A stretch of DNA of 64,000 bases from NCBI GenBank assembly GCA_025991245.1, contig BQMJ01000065.1:109046-173045 (forward strand), in the 5' to 3' direction. Source of the DNA: Galdieria partita. Its lineage: Eukaryota; Rhodophyta; Bangiophyceae; Galdieriales; Galdieriaceae. Position numbers and translations under genes: made by a program. Shown here piece after piece: positions 11,201-22,755 of this stretch; positions within the stretch are counted from its first letter, which is position 1, and the number at the start of each line of letters is the position of its first letter. Below the pieces are notes generated by a model that was not told the DNA's origin, did no database searches, and saw only the letters and a list, made by a program, of their open reading frames with translations.

Positions 11201-12661
11201 GCAACTGTTAATAATCGACGAACCATAAATGCTAAATAAATACTCCTAGAGAACATATTTTATAGAAAGCTATATAAGAGAGATATTCAACTCACTTGTT
11301 ACGAAAGTTGTGTTGATATGTCGGAATATGTGACAAAACAACGGATGCTAATACTTCTTGTGCTTCCTCTATAGTTGAACGTCGTAAATAACCCTTTCGA
11401 TAAAGACGAACTCTAGAGCCAATATATTCAAGTGCTTCATTTCGAGTTTGAACATGACGAGAAATACATTCTTCTATACAAGGCAAAAGAGCTTGAACAA
11501 ATACAGGCTCTGAGCCTATTCTTGTCATTGAGCAAAAAATATAAATAACATCTTCTTCTTTCCAACCTATCAACTGAACAATCTCTTGATCAGACTCCAC
11601 TTCTAGAGCTTTGAATACAATCCAAATGGGAATATCATCAACAAATGAATTGTGTCGTAGATAACTTATAAACAGATGACAAGTAATCATTATTTTGGAG
11701 TATCATACTTACATATTATTAGATTTGTAGACCAAAGAAGTTCGTGACTTGCGCTCATGAGTAGATGAAGTAACTGTTGCACAGTAATTTCCTTTCTTAT
11801 CTTCTTCTATAATTATTCGGTTCTTTGATAGCTGCTCTTGAATCAGGACGACTCTTTCTGTTCCACGAATAATAAAATAGCCACCAGGATCCAAAGGACA
11901 TTCACCAAGGCTTGCCAATTCAGAATCATTCTTTCCTATATGATTACTTTCTATCAATATATACAGAATATCTCGATTGGTCAAAAAATCCATCTTTACC
12001 TGTGAGAATACAGTGAGAACTTCTCAACATAATTGGAATTCGGCCAATGGAAACATCCTTTCGAATAAGAACCTCTTTTCCTCTGGTATATCTCACATCA
12101 ACATAGATTGGGGCTGCATAAGTCAAATCACGTAGTCGACACTCTTGTGGGGTAATTTTGGAAACTACGAGGTCCTCTTCCTAAATATAGTCAATCAACT
12201 AGAATTCATATCACACTTCACGCTGTCTCAACAAAACGTACAATAGAAGGCGTTCCAACTCGGATCCCTAAATATCTTAAATAGAAACTTTGATCGGCAT
12301 CACAAGTAACCTTTTGCTTGTCAGTAAAAGCTTCTCTGGTACCTGGTCAACAAAACTAACTTTATCGTTGGCAGCAACTATTTTGGATAATTCTTTCTCA
12401 ATAAGAAAGTTGAAAGACTCTATATGCTGTTTGACCAGTCCCTTCAGCTTGTAGTGTGTTATTCCCATGCAGAACAAAATATGAGCATGTGAGTACCTTG
12501 AGAAAAGCAGGAACTAGAAGCCACTTTTCAGTAATAGACTTTATTGGCTTCCTCAGTTGTTCTTCATTATCTAGTTGTTCCTTTTCAAATAATGTCTCTT
12601 TTAACAAATTCTTCAAGTTTTCTTCCTGAAAGACGTCGTTTTGTTGCGACTCGTTCCACAT
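8210..12661 (-). CDS. RPC2: RNA polymerase III second-largest subunit RPC2
   Basis: A heavily split gene of about 19 exons with introns of roughly 35-60 nt, encoding about 1,100 aa. Pol III-type signatures appear in order: [18 protein letters not shown] near the N-terminus, [34 protein letters not shown] with [16 protein letters not shown], the universal [52 protein letters not shown], and a C-terminal zinc-binding region (CKQCG, CPTCG) ending in [18 protein letters not shown]. The spacing and wording match RPC2 rather than RPA2 or RPB2. The enzyme transcribes tRNA and 5S rRNA genes. The start codon (12661) is only 34 bp from the divergent TMEM115 start. Individual exon edges were placed by frame and homology for some introns only. 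Confidence 0.93.
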
Positions 12662-12695
12662 ATCGGCTTTCCTCCAATTTTTCTATTGATAGAAA
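12662..12695. promoter_or_regulatory. 34-bp divergent start-to-start interval (RPC2 / TMEM115)
   Basis: Only 34 bases separate the ATG of RPC2 (minus) from the ATG of TMEM115 (plus). Both 5' UTRs must be very short or the transcripts must start within the opposite gene. No clear TATA box is visible. The call is positional only. Confidence 0.45.
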
Positions 12696-13864
12696 ATGTT
12701 GAGCGGGGTTGGTGAACCAAAATGACTACTTTTGACTTGCTAACTACTCGTTTCCTTAGTGGAAAAAGTTGCAAAATATTCCTCAGCTTTCGCGCATACT
12801 CTTACTCATCTTTTTTGCGGGTTCCATTGCCGTTTGGTGGTTTTCTTTGGAAACATACTTCTTACTCGTTCCTGGACTGTCGGTATTTGTCTTTGAATTT
12901 TGCCAATTTCAACTTAATTAGAATAAGGACTATTTCTGATGGCTATGTTTGGAATGTTTTGACTTTTTCTTTAATAGATTTGCCTCTTGTAGAGGTTAGA
13001 GAAAGTATCTTTATTGAAGAGTTTATCCTCACCCCTAATAACGTTATAGATGGTATTGCTGCTCTTTCCTTTGGGCTTTCTTTATTCTTTGTTTGAGAGT
13101 TCGTGGGGTCTGATTCCCTTTGTACTATTTTGGATATTTGTGTCTATTTCTAGTGCTATTTCGAGTATTATTTTGCTCTTTATATTTTACACGTTCTTTA
13201 GAGAGGAAGCTTTGCTGTAAGTGTGTTCAATTCTTTTGAGCCAAAATATAAGTTTGAAGTTATATTCCTCTATCTGGTTCTGTTGCTATTTTGGGTGGCT
13301 TTTTGGTGGCAGTGAAGCAACTGATACCTGATCATGAGTTTTATATATTACCTCGTCGTTTTCGACTCCGTTTGATAGCCAACGATATGCCTTTTTGGTT
13401 TTTATTGAGTTTAACTTTGAGTTGGCTCATTGGATTTTGTTGGATTGGACAGTGGTTCTTATCATGTTTTGGAGTTTTGAACGGTTGGATATATTTGCGA
13501 TATTTACAGAAAAGAGAATATGCACGAGGGGATAATAGTGAATCTTTTCGATGGGTTACTTTACTACCTTTAAGAATTCGAGAATGGTTGTTTGCATGGT
13601 TTCCATATTCTTCAACAAATAAGGAGCATGATGCTACTGGTTATAGTAGAAACCTTATACAACAAGATAACGATATCTTGCCAGTAACGACTACAGATCC
13701 TACAGAAGCAGAACGAAGAAGGTATCTAGTTCTGTATATTATATATAATTTTGTTGAATTCAAGCCATTCTAGGCAACGAGCATTGAGAGCTTTGGATGA
13801 GAGGTTAGGCAGCTTAAAGTCTTCTCAATCAGCGACCACATCAGATGAAGGAGAATTGGTTTGA
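12696..13864 (+). CDS. TMEM115/DUF1751 Golgi rhomboid-like membrane protein
   Basis: Assembled from about six exons. Exon 1 is only 12 nt (ATGTTGAGCGGG, 12696-12707). A 52-nt intron (12708-12759) with a strong branch site (TTGCTAACTAC) joins it to KKLQNIPQLSRILLLIFF. Later exons give the membrane core (LFESSWGLIPFVLFWIF, SGSVAILGGFLVAVKQ, LNGWIYLRYLQKREYARGD) and the cytosolic tail EAERRR-QRALRALDERL. GGFLVAVKQ, WIYLRYLQ and AERRRQ-ALRALDERL match TMEM115, a Golgi protein linked to retrograde transport. The joins around 12,890-13,040 are the least certain. The last 40 bases overlap the 3' coding end of the opposite-strand WD-repeat gene. Confidence 0.88.
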
Positions 13865-15198
13865 GTATTGTTAGGATAAATATTCCATAAATAAATACGT
13901 CCATCACTAGTACCACAAGCCAAAAGGGAGTCTTGAGGTGCATATTGAATACGATGAACACTTTTTCTCTTGTGGTTGGTATAAAGTGATAGAGAGATAT
14001 CGTTCTTACCTTTGATTGTTGTGAGGTAAAGTAGCCAATTGTCTCAATTGATTGGCCATTTCATATAGACGAACTTTGTTATCCCAATGAGCAACTGCCA
14101 ATATACGTTCTAAGAAATGGAGTCATTCAAAAACACAAATACATGATCCATCAGACGTACGATCATCTCGAACAGTCATATCTCCTATTCCACCCTTCTT
14201 TAATGGACAACATTCTTCTTCTTTCAGCATTTGACCATCAAACTCAAATAAGCCAAGTGTTTTATGAGTTCCTCCAATCAATACTTTCAAATGGGTTGAA
14301 TGAAAATATTTGTCATAAGATAATAGTGTATAAGAAGCAAACTTGAGATGTTGTATCATTTCTTGTCGACTCAATGACCACAACTAGACAAAGTCGTTTG
14401 AATATCTCCACTCTGTTATATATACTTGCCTTGATGGAACCATCTTCATGAAGAGTCATCACAACTTGCTCATTCAGAAACCCAACTAGAGTACAAAATC
14501 CACAACGAACAGTTTCATTATAAGCAAAAGACATAATTGGCTTTTCCAAACTTCCACTAGTTGATACATCGTAAATAGCCAACGAATCCGTAGGCATACT
14601 TCGAGCAACAGCCAATAAATTATGAAACATGGAACTTCTGGATATACCAGAATACTTGAAAATGATTCACACACAAAGCTTCCAAATATAAAAATACGCA
14701 CATACTCCTACTTGAAACTTCTGACTCGCTTCCAAGTGAACAGTATCCTTGCTTCGAGAGGTGACAACTAGATCGCCAGCAAAACACTTCCATTGAACAA
14801 CTAATCCCTTCTTGTCTTGAGAATAGAAGCTTTCCAACGCTACGCAATGAGAATCACTAAAACTAATATATATAATAGAATATCTTACCGAAAGGAGAAG
14901 GGTAGACTTCCATAATAGCAGTGTTGGGATGGGTCTTTTCATCAGTCCAACTAGGAACTCGTTCGTTAATATTCCACAACTTTAATTTCCCACTATAGTC
15001 TCCTGAAACTAAATATCGATTGTCATTCCAAAACTGCAAAGCTGAAACTCCTTCCAAATGTCCTCTTAAAGTTGCTTGAGGAAGTAACAAGTTGGTCGAC
15101 ATGCGCAACCCAATGTTGGGATCATTTCCTTCGATGTTTTGGAATGCGGTTCCTAAATATAAAAGACGACATGTTTCTTTGAGAAGAAGGAGTGGCAA
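13825..15198 (-). CDS. WD40-repeat protein (ASA1/GNB1L-like)
   Basis: A multi-exon gene with at least five exons. Exon 1 carries ATLRGHLEGVSALQFWNDNR-YLVSGDYSGKLKLWNINE. Middle exons include KKGLVVQWKCFAGDLVVTSR, SMPTDSLAIYDVSTSG and LKVLIGGTHKTLGLFEFDG. The last exon is RKSVHRIQYAPQDSLLACGT-SDGRIYLWNIYPN. The number and wording of the repeats, particularly the first blade (LRGH-x-V-x-ALQF) and last blade (LLACGTSDGRIYLW), resemble ASTRA-associated protein 1/GNB1L, which work with TTT/PIKK-kinase assembly factors; this family call is tentative. The stop (13825-13827) lies inside the last exon of TMEM115 on the other strand. Confidence 0.78.
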
Positions 15199-15387
15199 GA
15201 AAAAGGTATATGACTTTCAGTATTCTACAACTGAAATCAATACAAAATATGTTAGAAAACCGGCTCAAAGGAACCCAAACGTAGAGTTGGTTCTACAAGG
15301 CCCAAGAAAGGTTTTTACTTTGAAAACAACTCTTACGTAGTTACCAAGAATTTGTATGTCGATTGAACCTTATTTTAACGATACCTT

Positions 15388-16035
15388 ATGATACTGATTA
15401 GACTACAAAACGAGAAGAATAATCAAGTTCAAGTGGGTGCTGTGGTACAACTGATAGGAAGAGGAGTCCTTCACGTGGACCAGGTCATCACTTTGGAACA
15501 TTTGAAGTCTGCAGGGTTGTTGAGTAGAAAGTCAAGGAAAGTTTGTCTAGTTGGGAGAGTTAGTAACCACCTTGTTTTATACGCGTATTATCACCAACCT
15601 GAGTAAAGTGCGCAAGGATACCATTTCCTATTCGAATAGAATGTACTTGTGTAACATATTCTGCTTGGAAATGTATTTCTGCTTCTGGAGGAGAAGTCAT
15701 TTGTTTATTTCTATCATCTTTATATTTGCAAGCATATTTGTTTGCAGAAGAGTGGAATGTTACAAAACACGAAATCGGTAAAGTGAGTGTAAAACATTCA
15801 GTTTTTGACATCTTTCTTACGTGAACAGGTCGTTGGAAGCCAAAAGGGATCCATCAGATATCCAAATAGAAATGTTTTTGATATTCCATGTGTCTGTTTA
15901 AAGAGCTCTCGTCAATCACTGGCTCCTGGTGTTTTTACTTATTCTCAGCCACTTGGTTTACAAGGTTTGGAGTTTTTACAGAATGACTATTGTAGGGAAG
16001 TATTATGGGACACTTGTATATATACCGCCTTTTAA
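15388..16035 (+). CDS. Candidate mitochondrial ribosomal protein uL15 (C-terminal part)
   Basis: Spliced reading gives VVQLIGRGVLHVDQVITLEH then LKSAGLLSRKSRK, an intron of about 75 nt, then IPFPIRIECTCVTYSAWKCI-SASGGEV, and after a further intron a C-terminal exon ending in DTCIYTAF. The pattern (I/VT-x2-x-LK-x-AGL ... V-x-SA-x3-I-x-A-x-GG-x-V) is that of the uL15 C-terminal half, and the extra C-terminal region fits mitochondrial L15. The N-terminal glycine/arginine-rich part was not found convincingly. It should lie between about 15,150 and 15,390, where a basic frame (RRRSGKKK) exists. Boundaries are provisional. Confidence 0.42.
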
Positions 16036-16302
16036 AGAACAAATGAGATGGATAGACTAGAAGACAGGTTTGGAATGAACTGCTTCTCAAAATAAAGTTG
16101 TGTAATATTTTCGCACGGTCTAGTTTTCGTATTCTGTTGGTTGAAGAGACAACTCATATCGTGTTTGAGGATAGTTGATTATCACCTCCTTCAAGTGGAT
16201 GGATAGTCTTGTTGCGAGATAGTAGTTTCAACTTTTGAAGTATACGATTCGATATTTCATGTGGAAAAGTGATTTGTTGTTCCATTGTTGGGTGGAAGAG
16301 CC

Positions 16303-16777
16303 ATGTCGTATCTATTGCCTCGTAAGTATAGGATTCTTATATTTTATGATATGAACTTATTATGTAGACCTTCACTCAGGTTATGCTGTAGACCAAGCTA
16401 TTTTAAGTGAGGAAGATAGAGTGGTTATCATACGCTTTGGTCAGGACTTTGACCCCACTTGTATGCTTATGGATGAAACTCTTTACAAGGCTGCAGAAAA
16501 GATAAAGAACTTTGCTGTCGTGTATTTGGTGGATATACGGGAAGTACCAGACTTTAACGCCCTATACGAGTTGTATGACCCTTGCACTGTAATGTTCTTT
16601 TTCCGTAACAAGCATATTATGGTAGACTTGGGTACTGGAAATAACAACAAAATTAATTGGGCTATGCAAGACGTTCAGGAATTTATTGATATTGTAGAAA
16701 CTGTCTATCGAGGTGCTAGAAAGGGACGTGGTTTAGTTGTTGCACCAAAGGACTACTCCACCAAATATAAATATTGA
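16303..16777 (+). CDS. DIM1: DIM1/TXNL4A, U5 snRNP 15-kDa thioredoxin-like protein
   Basis: Exon 1 is 19 nt (16303-16321, MSYLLP). A 46-nt intron (16322-16367) leads to exon 2, which continues HLHSGYAVDQAILSEEDRVV. The protein is 142 aa, exactly the usual family length. Conserved segments include RFGQDFDPTCMLMDE, VYLVDIREVPDFN, DPCTVMFFFRNKHIMVDLG and TGNNNKINWAM. DIM1 is a core component of U5 and the U4/U6.U5 tri-snRNP, needed for pre-mRNA splicing. That fits a genome with many introns. Confidence 0.96.
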
Positions 16778-17165
16778 ACTCCAGAGTAACTTGATATTCT
16801 TCCAACGAGGTTCTCCAACTCACTTTTGAATGTTGTGCAGATAAACAGATTTTGGGGTTTATTGCAATAACTGGACACAAAGACAATAAATACATTTACA
16901 TAGTTGCTACCACTTCAGTCGGCGTAACTCAAAAAGTTTTTCAAGCACACAGCGACTTGTTCTATATGCTAAGAGTTCATATATATACAAATATATATAT
17001 CCACGAAAACGATTACCAACTGCACTGGATTCCAAAAATTCCATTGAAATCGTCGAAAACCTAAAAGTTTCCCGAAAAAACAAACACAACCATTTATGTC
17101 ACTTGTTTCAATATATACATTTCTCTCAATAAAATAATGCAACTACAAAAACTCCAAAGAAACAG
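16778..17165. other. Intergenic, nothing recognised
   Basis: 388 bp between DIM1 and the convergent phosphatase gene. It is AT-rich with TA dinucleotide runs near 16,978-17,000 and short frames only. No RNA or promoter signal was identified. Confidence 0.5.
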
Positions 17166-18420
17166 TCACCGTAGAATCTTACGATATCTATATAATAATT
17201 TCGCTTTCTGACTGTAAGCCTCCGCCACAATCTCATTGCGATATACTCGAAAGACAAAGAAGCCATGTTTACTCGCTCGAAATAAACTACGAGGCCTTTC
17301 CTTGTCCTCTACTCCAAGAGACAAAACTTTACAACAGTCATACCTAAGGAGATGAGTCTGATCCGACATCCTTGCATGACCTAAAGCTTACCAGTACTGT
17401 TCAGCATCCTTGGGTGGATCTTTCAAACTATCCGTCTTTGAACCGCCTCCTGAAATAAAATGATCCATTCCAGAACAACCTATATTCAATGTTTCTCAAT
17501 ATTTCATGTCTCCTCGAAACTGACATTCTTACCTTGAGGTTGCAAATGTTGCAAAGAATGCTCATGACCTGACAAATATGCTATTATTCTGGAAGCATAT
17601 TTATCTAATATTGGCTTCAATAATATTCTCAACTCTTCACGACCCCGTTCACCGGCAATACTGGAAGAATACATGTTGTGATGTCCAACTACAAATATTC
17701 TTCTACTCGAGGAAGAATTCAAAAGTTTCTCAAGCCAAGATAGTTGAAGTCTCCAACTCTGCTTTCCATTCTTTCGGGCCACTTCTCCATAAGAGTCCCT
17801 GATAAACGGAGTCGTATCTAAAAAGACAAAAAGATAGTTGTCTCCGGAATGACTAGTCACAGGCACAGAAAAAAAAGGACGAGGCATATTCCAACGCTCA
17901 CTTTTGTTCGAATATTCAATTTGTGCAGTATAACTGGAAAGAAAAGTTTGTTAAAAAAACATAAACAAAGCTCAGGACTATCTTACTTGCCCAAGTGATC
18001 ATGATTTCCTAAAACAGCATACCATGGAATATTTTCCAACCAATTATACGCATACACGTTTTCGAAAGAAATATTCCACTGCTTGTCTTTGGCAGAGGCC
18101 ACTCCGTCTTCATAAAAATTGTCGCCAGTACTGATAATAAAACGAGGCCTAGTTTCTCGAGATAGTAAGGCCATGGCACTTGCTACTTCCTTCTGATGGT
18201 GATGCCCTTCTCTCCCCCAATCACCAACAACCATAAAAGAAAACTCTACACTACTCGAAAACCAAAACCATCTACTAACTGAAGGCAATGAAACAGACAA
18301 ACTGAACACAGGTACCAAAAAGGGTACTGCTAGCAACGTCAACAAGACTGGTGTGTACCATAAAAGCTTATATTTCTTCCTTTTGTAAGGGTTCGTGAGA
18401 AGCTGCTCCTCCTCCGACAT
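17166..18420 (-). CDS. Purple acid phosphatase (ACP5-like), membrane-anchored
   Basis: At least four exons. Residues 1-20 are cytosolic, followed by a signal-anchor helix (about 20-45, LLWYTPVLLTLLAVPFLVPV). The metallophosphoesterase motifs appear in order: GDWG, GDNFYEDG, GNHDHLG, GHHN and GHEH, which supply the dinuclear metal ligands of purple acid phosphatases. The first intron joins HLG to NYTAQIEYSNKSERWNMP, as in animal-type ACP5. The tail exons contain FISGGGSKTD and end YRYRKILR. The enzyme hydrolyses phosphate monoesters, probably in the secretory pathway or at the cell surface, with the catalytic domain lumenal or outside. Joins of the two small 3' exons (17,340-17,480) are approximate. 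Confidence 0.9.
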
Positions 18421-18504
18421 TTTGACAAAATTTCACCGAACATTCATTTTGAATCTTCTAAAGATTCCACTCGATTTGAAGTTTGGGCTACGCCGCAAAA
18501 GTTT

Positions 18505-18576
18505 GTCGAGGCTGAGATTTGAACTCAGGTTTTTGCGGCCACAACGCAATGTCCTTACCAACTAGACGACCCCGAC
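18505..18576 (-). tRNA. tRNA-His (GTG), no intron
   Basis: On the minus strand a 72-nt cloverleaf folds cleanly. The acceptor GTCGGGG pairs with CCTCGAC with one G-U, the anticodon stem TTGCG/CGCAA encloses the loop TTGTGGC with anticodon GTG, and a T arm with loop TTCAAAT sits between CTGAG and CTCAG. The A box (TCTAGTTGG region) is intact. A short T run follows the 3' end (AAACTTTTGC). Confidence 0.9.
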
Positions 18577-18808
18577 AACTTGTGTCTTTATGGATACAAT
18601 TATATTTTAAAATTGAATTTTGATAGGGGAATCCTTTTTCAACACTTGATCGACAGCCCAACAACTAACTTGGATAGCAATAAAGAAAAGACTCTTTTGC
18701 AAGTCAACTGCCAAAGCACCCTTTGAACACGTCATCCATATCCAAAATTGATCCAAGACATCACCGAATTGACATTGAAGACAGCGATGTGAAATTTTAA
18801 CTTGAACG

Positions 18809-19612
18809 ATGGGTAAGGGCTCTTTGTTTGTAGTTGACACCTTTTTATGCTCGAAAGCTCTCGCAGTCCTTAGCATTGCCACGTCGCTATCTGGTTTGGT
18901 TGTATTTATTCTTGGCATATGGATATATGTTAAAGAAGGCCGAGTTAGAAGCTTTGTTGTAGAAGCTACTTCAAGCAATCAAGTAGGTGTCGATTTGATC
19001 GAAGCACTCGGAAAACTTCCGATAGGTCTGATAGTTATTGGAGTTGTTGTTTTCTTTTGTGGAATCATCACTTGTTGTACGTCACAAAGAAAGGGGAGAA
19101 TTTTTATCCCGTTGAACACTATTTTGTTGAGCGCTCTCTTTCTGGGCGTCTTGATAATATCCATTATTCTCTATGTTGTTCCGAAGTTGATTCGAGATAA
19201 TTCGACTTGGCAGAAGTCATTTGAACTTAATGTCTGGGTACCGTCGGTGAAACAAGATCCATCTTATGTTTATCAGGTGGAGCAAGAGTTTTCTTGTGCT
19301 GGCTTCAACGATGGAAACTGTGCTACGAAGTGTTCAACGCCACCTAGCACCACTTATTCAAGTTCCTATGCATGCTATTTTAACTGTCCCGGTTTATCGA
19401 GTGAAACCAACTCCACCAACTTTCCCGAGAAGCAACAAGCTTCAAGTTTTGAAAGTGCGCATGAAGCCACAGGGTGTTTTCAGGCAGTCATTCAAGAACT
19501 CGTGAGCCACAGTAAAGACATTATCATAGGCGGAGGAGTCGTAGCTGGTGTTCTATTATGTCAGATAATCTTGTCATTCTATCTGTTTTGCTGTTCTTGT
19601 TGTGGTGTTTGA
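18809..19612 (+). CDS. Tetraspanin family protein
   Basis: A single-exon gene of 267 aa with four hydrophobic helices: about 15-40 (ALAVLSIATSLSGLVVFILG), 68-88, 100-125 and 240-262. Between helices 3 and 4 lies a large extracellular loop with several cysteines, including QEFSCAGFNDGNCATKC, where the usual CCG is replaced by CAG, and a late GCFQAVIQELV, matching the conserved GC before helix 4. Cysteines follow helix 4 (CCSCCGV) and could be palmitoylated. Tetraspanins organise membrane microdomains. The divergence from CCG means the exact subfamily is unclear. Confidence 0.75.
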   Translation: MGKGSLFVVDTFLCSKALAVLSIATSLSGLVVFILGIWIYVKEGRVRSFVVEATSSNQVGVDLIEALGKLPIGLIVIGVVVFFCGIITCCTSQRKGRIFIPLNTILLSALFLGVLIISIILYVVPKLIRDNSTWQKSFELNVWVPSVKQDPSYVYQVEQEFSCAGFNDGNCATKCSTPPSTTYSSSYACYFNCPGLSSETNSTNFPEKQQASSFESAHEATGCFQAVIQELVSHSKDIIIGGGVVAGVLLCQIILSFYLFCCSCCGV

Positions 19613-20152
19613 ACTCTTTTGATTATCTCAAACGATACAATTATTATTTGAAATGTGTAAATATATTGAATTGGAAAAACTGATGCAAAGTTTTTTTCAT
19701 TCGTGCAACTTTTCTCGCTTACATGTCGAACAGAAGAAGTTTTGTGGCAATTCATTGAGAAGGAAGTGTTGTAACTGAGACGCATTGTCTATTTTTTTTT
19801 ATAGTTTTTCAACATGGAGATGTTTTTTGTCTGTTATATAGTACTTTTGTGACAAATTTCTCTCTTGCTTCAAGTTGATCGGAAGCATAAGAAGCAATGA
19901 AGAATATATATATAGTAGTTTACCTAAGACTTGTCATTTTACAAGGGTCAACGTGATACAAGAGAGGATAAAATACTCTTTCTTTCAATGCTGAACATTT
20001 CAAGAAAACGTTATGTTTGTCTATTATTTAAAAGTATAAATGAACAGCAACACAACCCTTTGATGTGGATGAGTCATGAAACTCTTAGACATTCCTATCA
20101 GAGTCGCGTCATACGCTCGATACGAACAATGAGCCACACACAATAAAACGAT
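19613..20152. other. Intergenic, nothing recognised
   Basis: 540 bp between tetraspanin and the hydrolase gene. It contains T-runs near 19,791-19,800 and a short TA repeat near 19,904. Only short frames are present and no gene is supported. Confidence 0.5.
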
Positions 20153-21676
20153 ATGTGGCATTTGGGTTGGGTTGTCCATGTAACCTTTCAACCTCGAGCT
20201 TCTGAAAAGGTAAGAAATATTCAAAATAAGTATTATGAAATATTTTCTAGATGCTCTCTAGTATCTTTTGCTATATGGTATTTTCAAGTATCGAAGAAGA
20301 TTGAAGCTTTCATCTGTTGGACACTTTTGGCGATGTTCGAAGGAGCCTCTATCCAACAGTTCCAGCTCTGGTGTGAATACTGACAACCATTCCAAGTGGA
20401 ATCCGGCAGTATTGGTTCGTTTTGCTAGGAGATGGCTTCCCTCAAAAGAAAGTTTGAGAAGATGGAGGAAACCAGAATCGATAGTGGCTACAACAGTACA
20501 ATCTCCTCGACCTGGGAAAATGCTGCCTGTTTTGGAGTATACGCAAGATATATTGAAACCACTACAGAGACTGAAAGCTATCACGAAGCTTATGAGAAAG
20601 ACGAAAATAGAAAGAAAAGATTTAGCCAGTGCCAATTCAGTATTTTGTATGGTTGGTGTAGCAGATAACACTATACCTATCGAAGTACACTGCATCGTAG
20701 AAAACTCCAAAACATTACCTGTCTCACAAAGAGTTACTAAAGATAGTATCGACACTATTTTATTACACGGTCTACTTGCCAACAATTTTGCTTGGAGAAA
20801 TATTCAAAAGCCGTTGTCTGAAATGACAGGTGGCTTCTCAGTTGCCTATGATAGGCCTCCCTTTGGACTCTCATCAAGACCTCTTCGATCAGTTTGGAAA
20901 GACAAAGAATATAATCCGTATAAACTGGACTATGGAATAACTTTGACTAAACAGGTATGATAGGCAGAGCTCATGATACATACGCATCTAATCTCTCGCG
21001 ACTTTTTTAGGTTAAAGATTATTTTCGCATGGAGAATGTAGTTTTGGTTGGACATTCTGCAGGAGGAACTGTTGCTCTGATGTCCTCATTAAAGGAACCA
21101 CAAGATATGAGAGGCCTTGTTTTGATTTCTCCAGCAGTTAGAATTTCCTACTCAAGAACGCTTTCATCCAAGTTTTTAAAACAATATTATCGTTCCATTC
21201 TCCGAACTCCATTACTTGGACGAAGAATAATGCGTTCACGTATACAAAGATATCGTACACCCAAAGGAATTCAAGAGTTGTTACAACGCAACGTTTTTCA
21301 TTCAGACGTCTTTGAATCGCACGAATTCATAGAAGGCTATTTAAAACCTTTTCTTTTACCTGGTTGGGATCAAGCTCTGGTTGAAATGGCTCTAAGCTTT
21401 GAAGCTTTTGACTTGATACCACAAGTGGAGCAGCTAAAGTTGCCAACCTTGGTTTGTCTTGTTGTTTATTTTGCTTTGTGTCCTGTTTTATTATCATTCT
21501 AGGTCATATATGGAGAGCATGATCATGTGATATCAAAACAAGATATTTTAGATCTTCGAGATGCACTGGTCGACTGTGAATTGCATGTTATTCCCAATTG
21601 TGGTCATTTACCCATGGAAGAGAAGCCACAAGACGTACTGGCGTTGATAAAGTCATGGTTTGAGAAGAAATTTTAG
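20153..21676 (+). CDS. Alpha/beta hydrolase, possibly organelle-targeted
   Basis: Four exons: MWHLGWVVHVTFQPRASEK, then YLLLYGIFKYRRRLK onward to ITLTKQ (20,954), VKDYFRMENVVLVGHSAGG to LKLPTL (about 21,450), and VIYGEHDHVISKQDILDL to the stop. The catalytic triad is visible: the nucleophile elbow GHSAGG, an acid in YGEHD, and a histidine in PNCGHLPMEEKP. An oxyanion-type HG occurs in TILLHGLLANNFAW. The long basic N-terminal region before the fold (about 130 residues) suggests targeting or an accessory domain. The substrate is unknown. The SMR gene starts only 14 bp downstream. Confidence 0.85.
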
Positions 21677-21690
21677 CAACTATAGTTTTA

Positions 21691-22755
21691 ATGCCAAAAA
21701 AGAAAAGAAATACTTTTCGTAAAACCACTTGTACAGAAACATCTGTTGCAAAAAATACAAATGAAACGTATTTGGAAAACATTCAGAGATTGGTTTCAAG
21801 TTACAAAAACGTAGACGCCGACATAATAACTGCAGTGGAATCTATTTGTGACTTTGACCCAAGACGAACCTACGAAACTTTAGTTGAGCTATTTCAGGAA
21901 CAAAATGGAAAGGAGGAAAGTTTTTGTGAAGCGGAACCCACTCACCCTATGACGAAAACTTCTTCTTGGACACAGACAAATATGGCAAACAAACTCAAGG
22001 CTAGGCTCTTAAAGGAAAAATATAGCTTTGCTTCTGAAGATTGGATCATAGACGTCCTATGTTTTTTTGAAGGAAGTATGGAACAAACGGAAACTTTTCT
22101 TCTTGAGAATTATCCTGTGGATGACCCCAATATGCTTATGCAGAGAGTTGAAGAAACGACAGGGGAGATCAAGTCATTGCGTTATGTGGCTAGTTGTTTA
22201 CGTGACTTGGATGCTATGCGAATTTCGTCAGAACAGGAAAGAAACGCTGTTGGCGATACACAATCTTACAAAACTGTGAAGCGCATTCTTGAAAAGTCAA
22301 GGAACTTTTGGAACCAGTATCTTGTATATGGGAGACTAGCCTCTATTACCAAAAAGAGTTATTATTCAGAGCGAGCAAAGGAAATGAGACGTTTATTTGA
22401 ACTTTATTCAAGTCAAGCTTTGCATGAGTTGACAAGACGTAACAGTTTTAGTTCGAATCCCGTCATTGATTTACATGGCTTCTTTGTGGAAGAAGCACTC
22501 TCACTTTTAGAAAGTAAGATAAATTTAATGAAGCAGTCTACAACTAGACGACCTTTGGTTATCGAGTGTATAACTGGAAAAGGTAGGATAAGGTAGTCTT
22601 GAATTTTTGGTCATTGAGAATTGTTAAATGGTTTGTTAGGAAATGGTAGTACATCAGGATCAAGGCTAAGACCTGCAGTAGAGAAGTATTGTAAAGAGCA
22701 CAATCTGGTTTATAAATTGGAAGAAGGGGCAGTTATTATCTATGTTGGTCTATGA
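21691..22755 (+). CDS. SMR-domain protein with DUF1771/CUE-like region
   Basis: Two exons (21691-22582 and 22640-22755) joined so that ECITGKG continues NGSTSGSRLRPAVEKYC; about 335 aa. The basic N-terminus (MPKKKRN) may be nuclear. CUE/ubiquitin-binding-like helices lie in the first 150 residues (DFDPRRTYETLVELF, WIIDVLCFFEGSMEQTETFL). A DUF1771 helix pair follows (YYSERAKEMRRLFELYSSQA). The C-terminal SMR nuclease-like domain has IDLHGFFVEEAL, ITGKGNGS and LEEGAVIIYVGL. The IDLHG and TGKGxxS motifs define SMR. The layout resembles the C-terminal half of N4BP2-type proteins, which cleave mRNA during ribosome quality control; that role is inferred from family knowledge. Confidence 0.88.

Noticed and set aside
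15560-15811. 83-codon minus-strand frame
   Set aside because: The plus strand of the same region gives the better-supported uL15-like translation with plausible introns.
20258-20785. 175-codon minus-strand frame
   Set aside because: Antisense shadow of the alpha/beta hydrolase second exon, which has clear homology on the plus strand.
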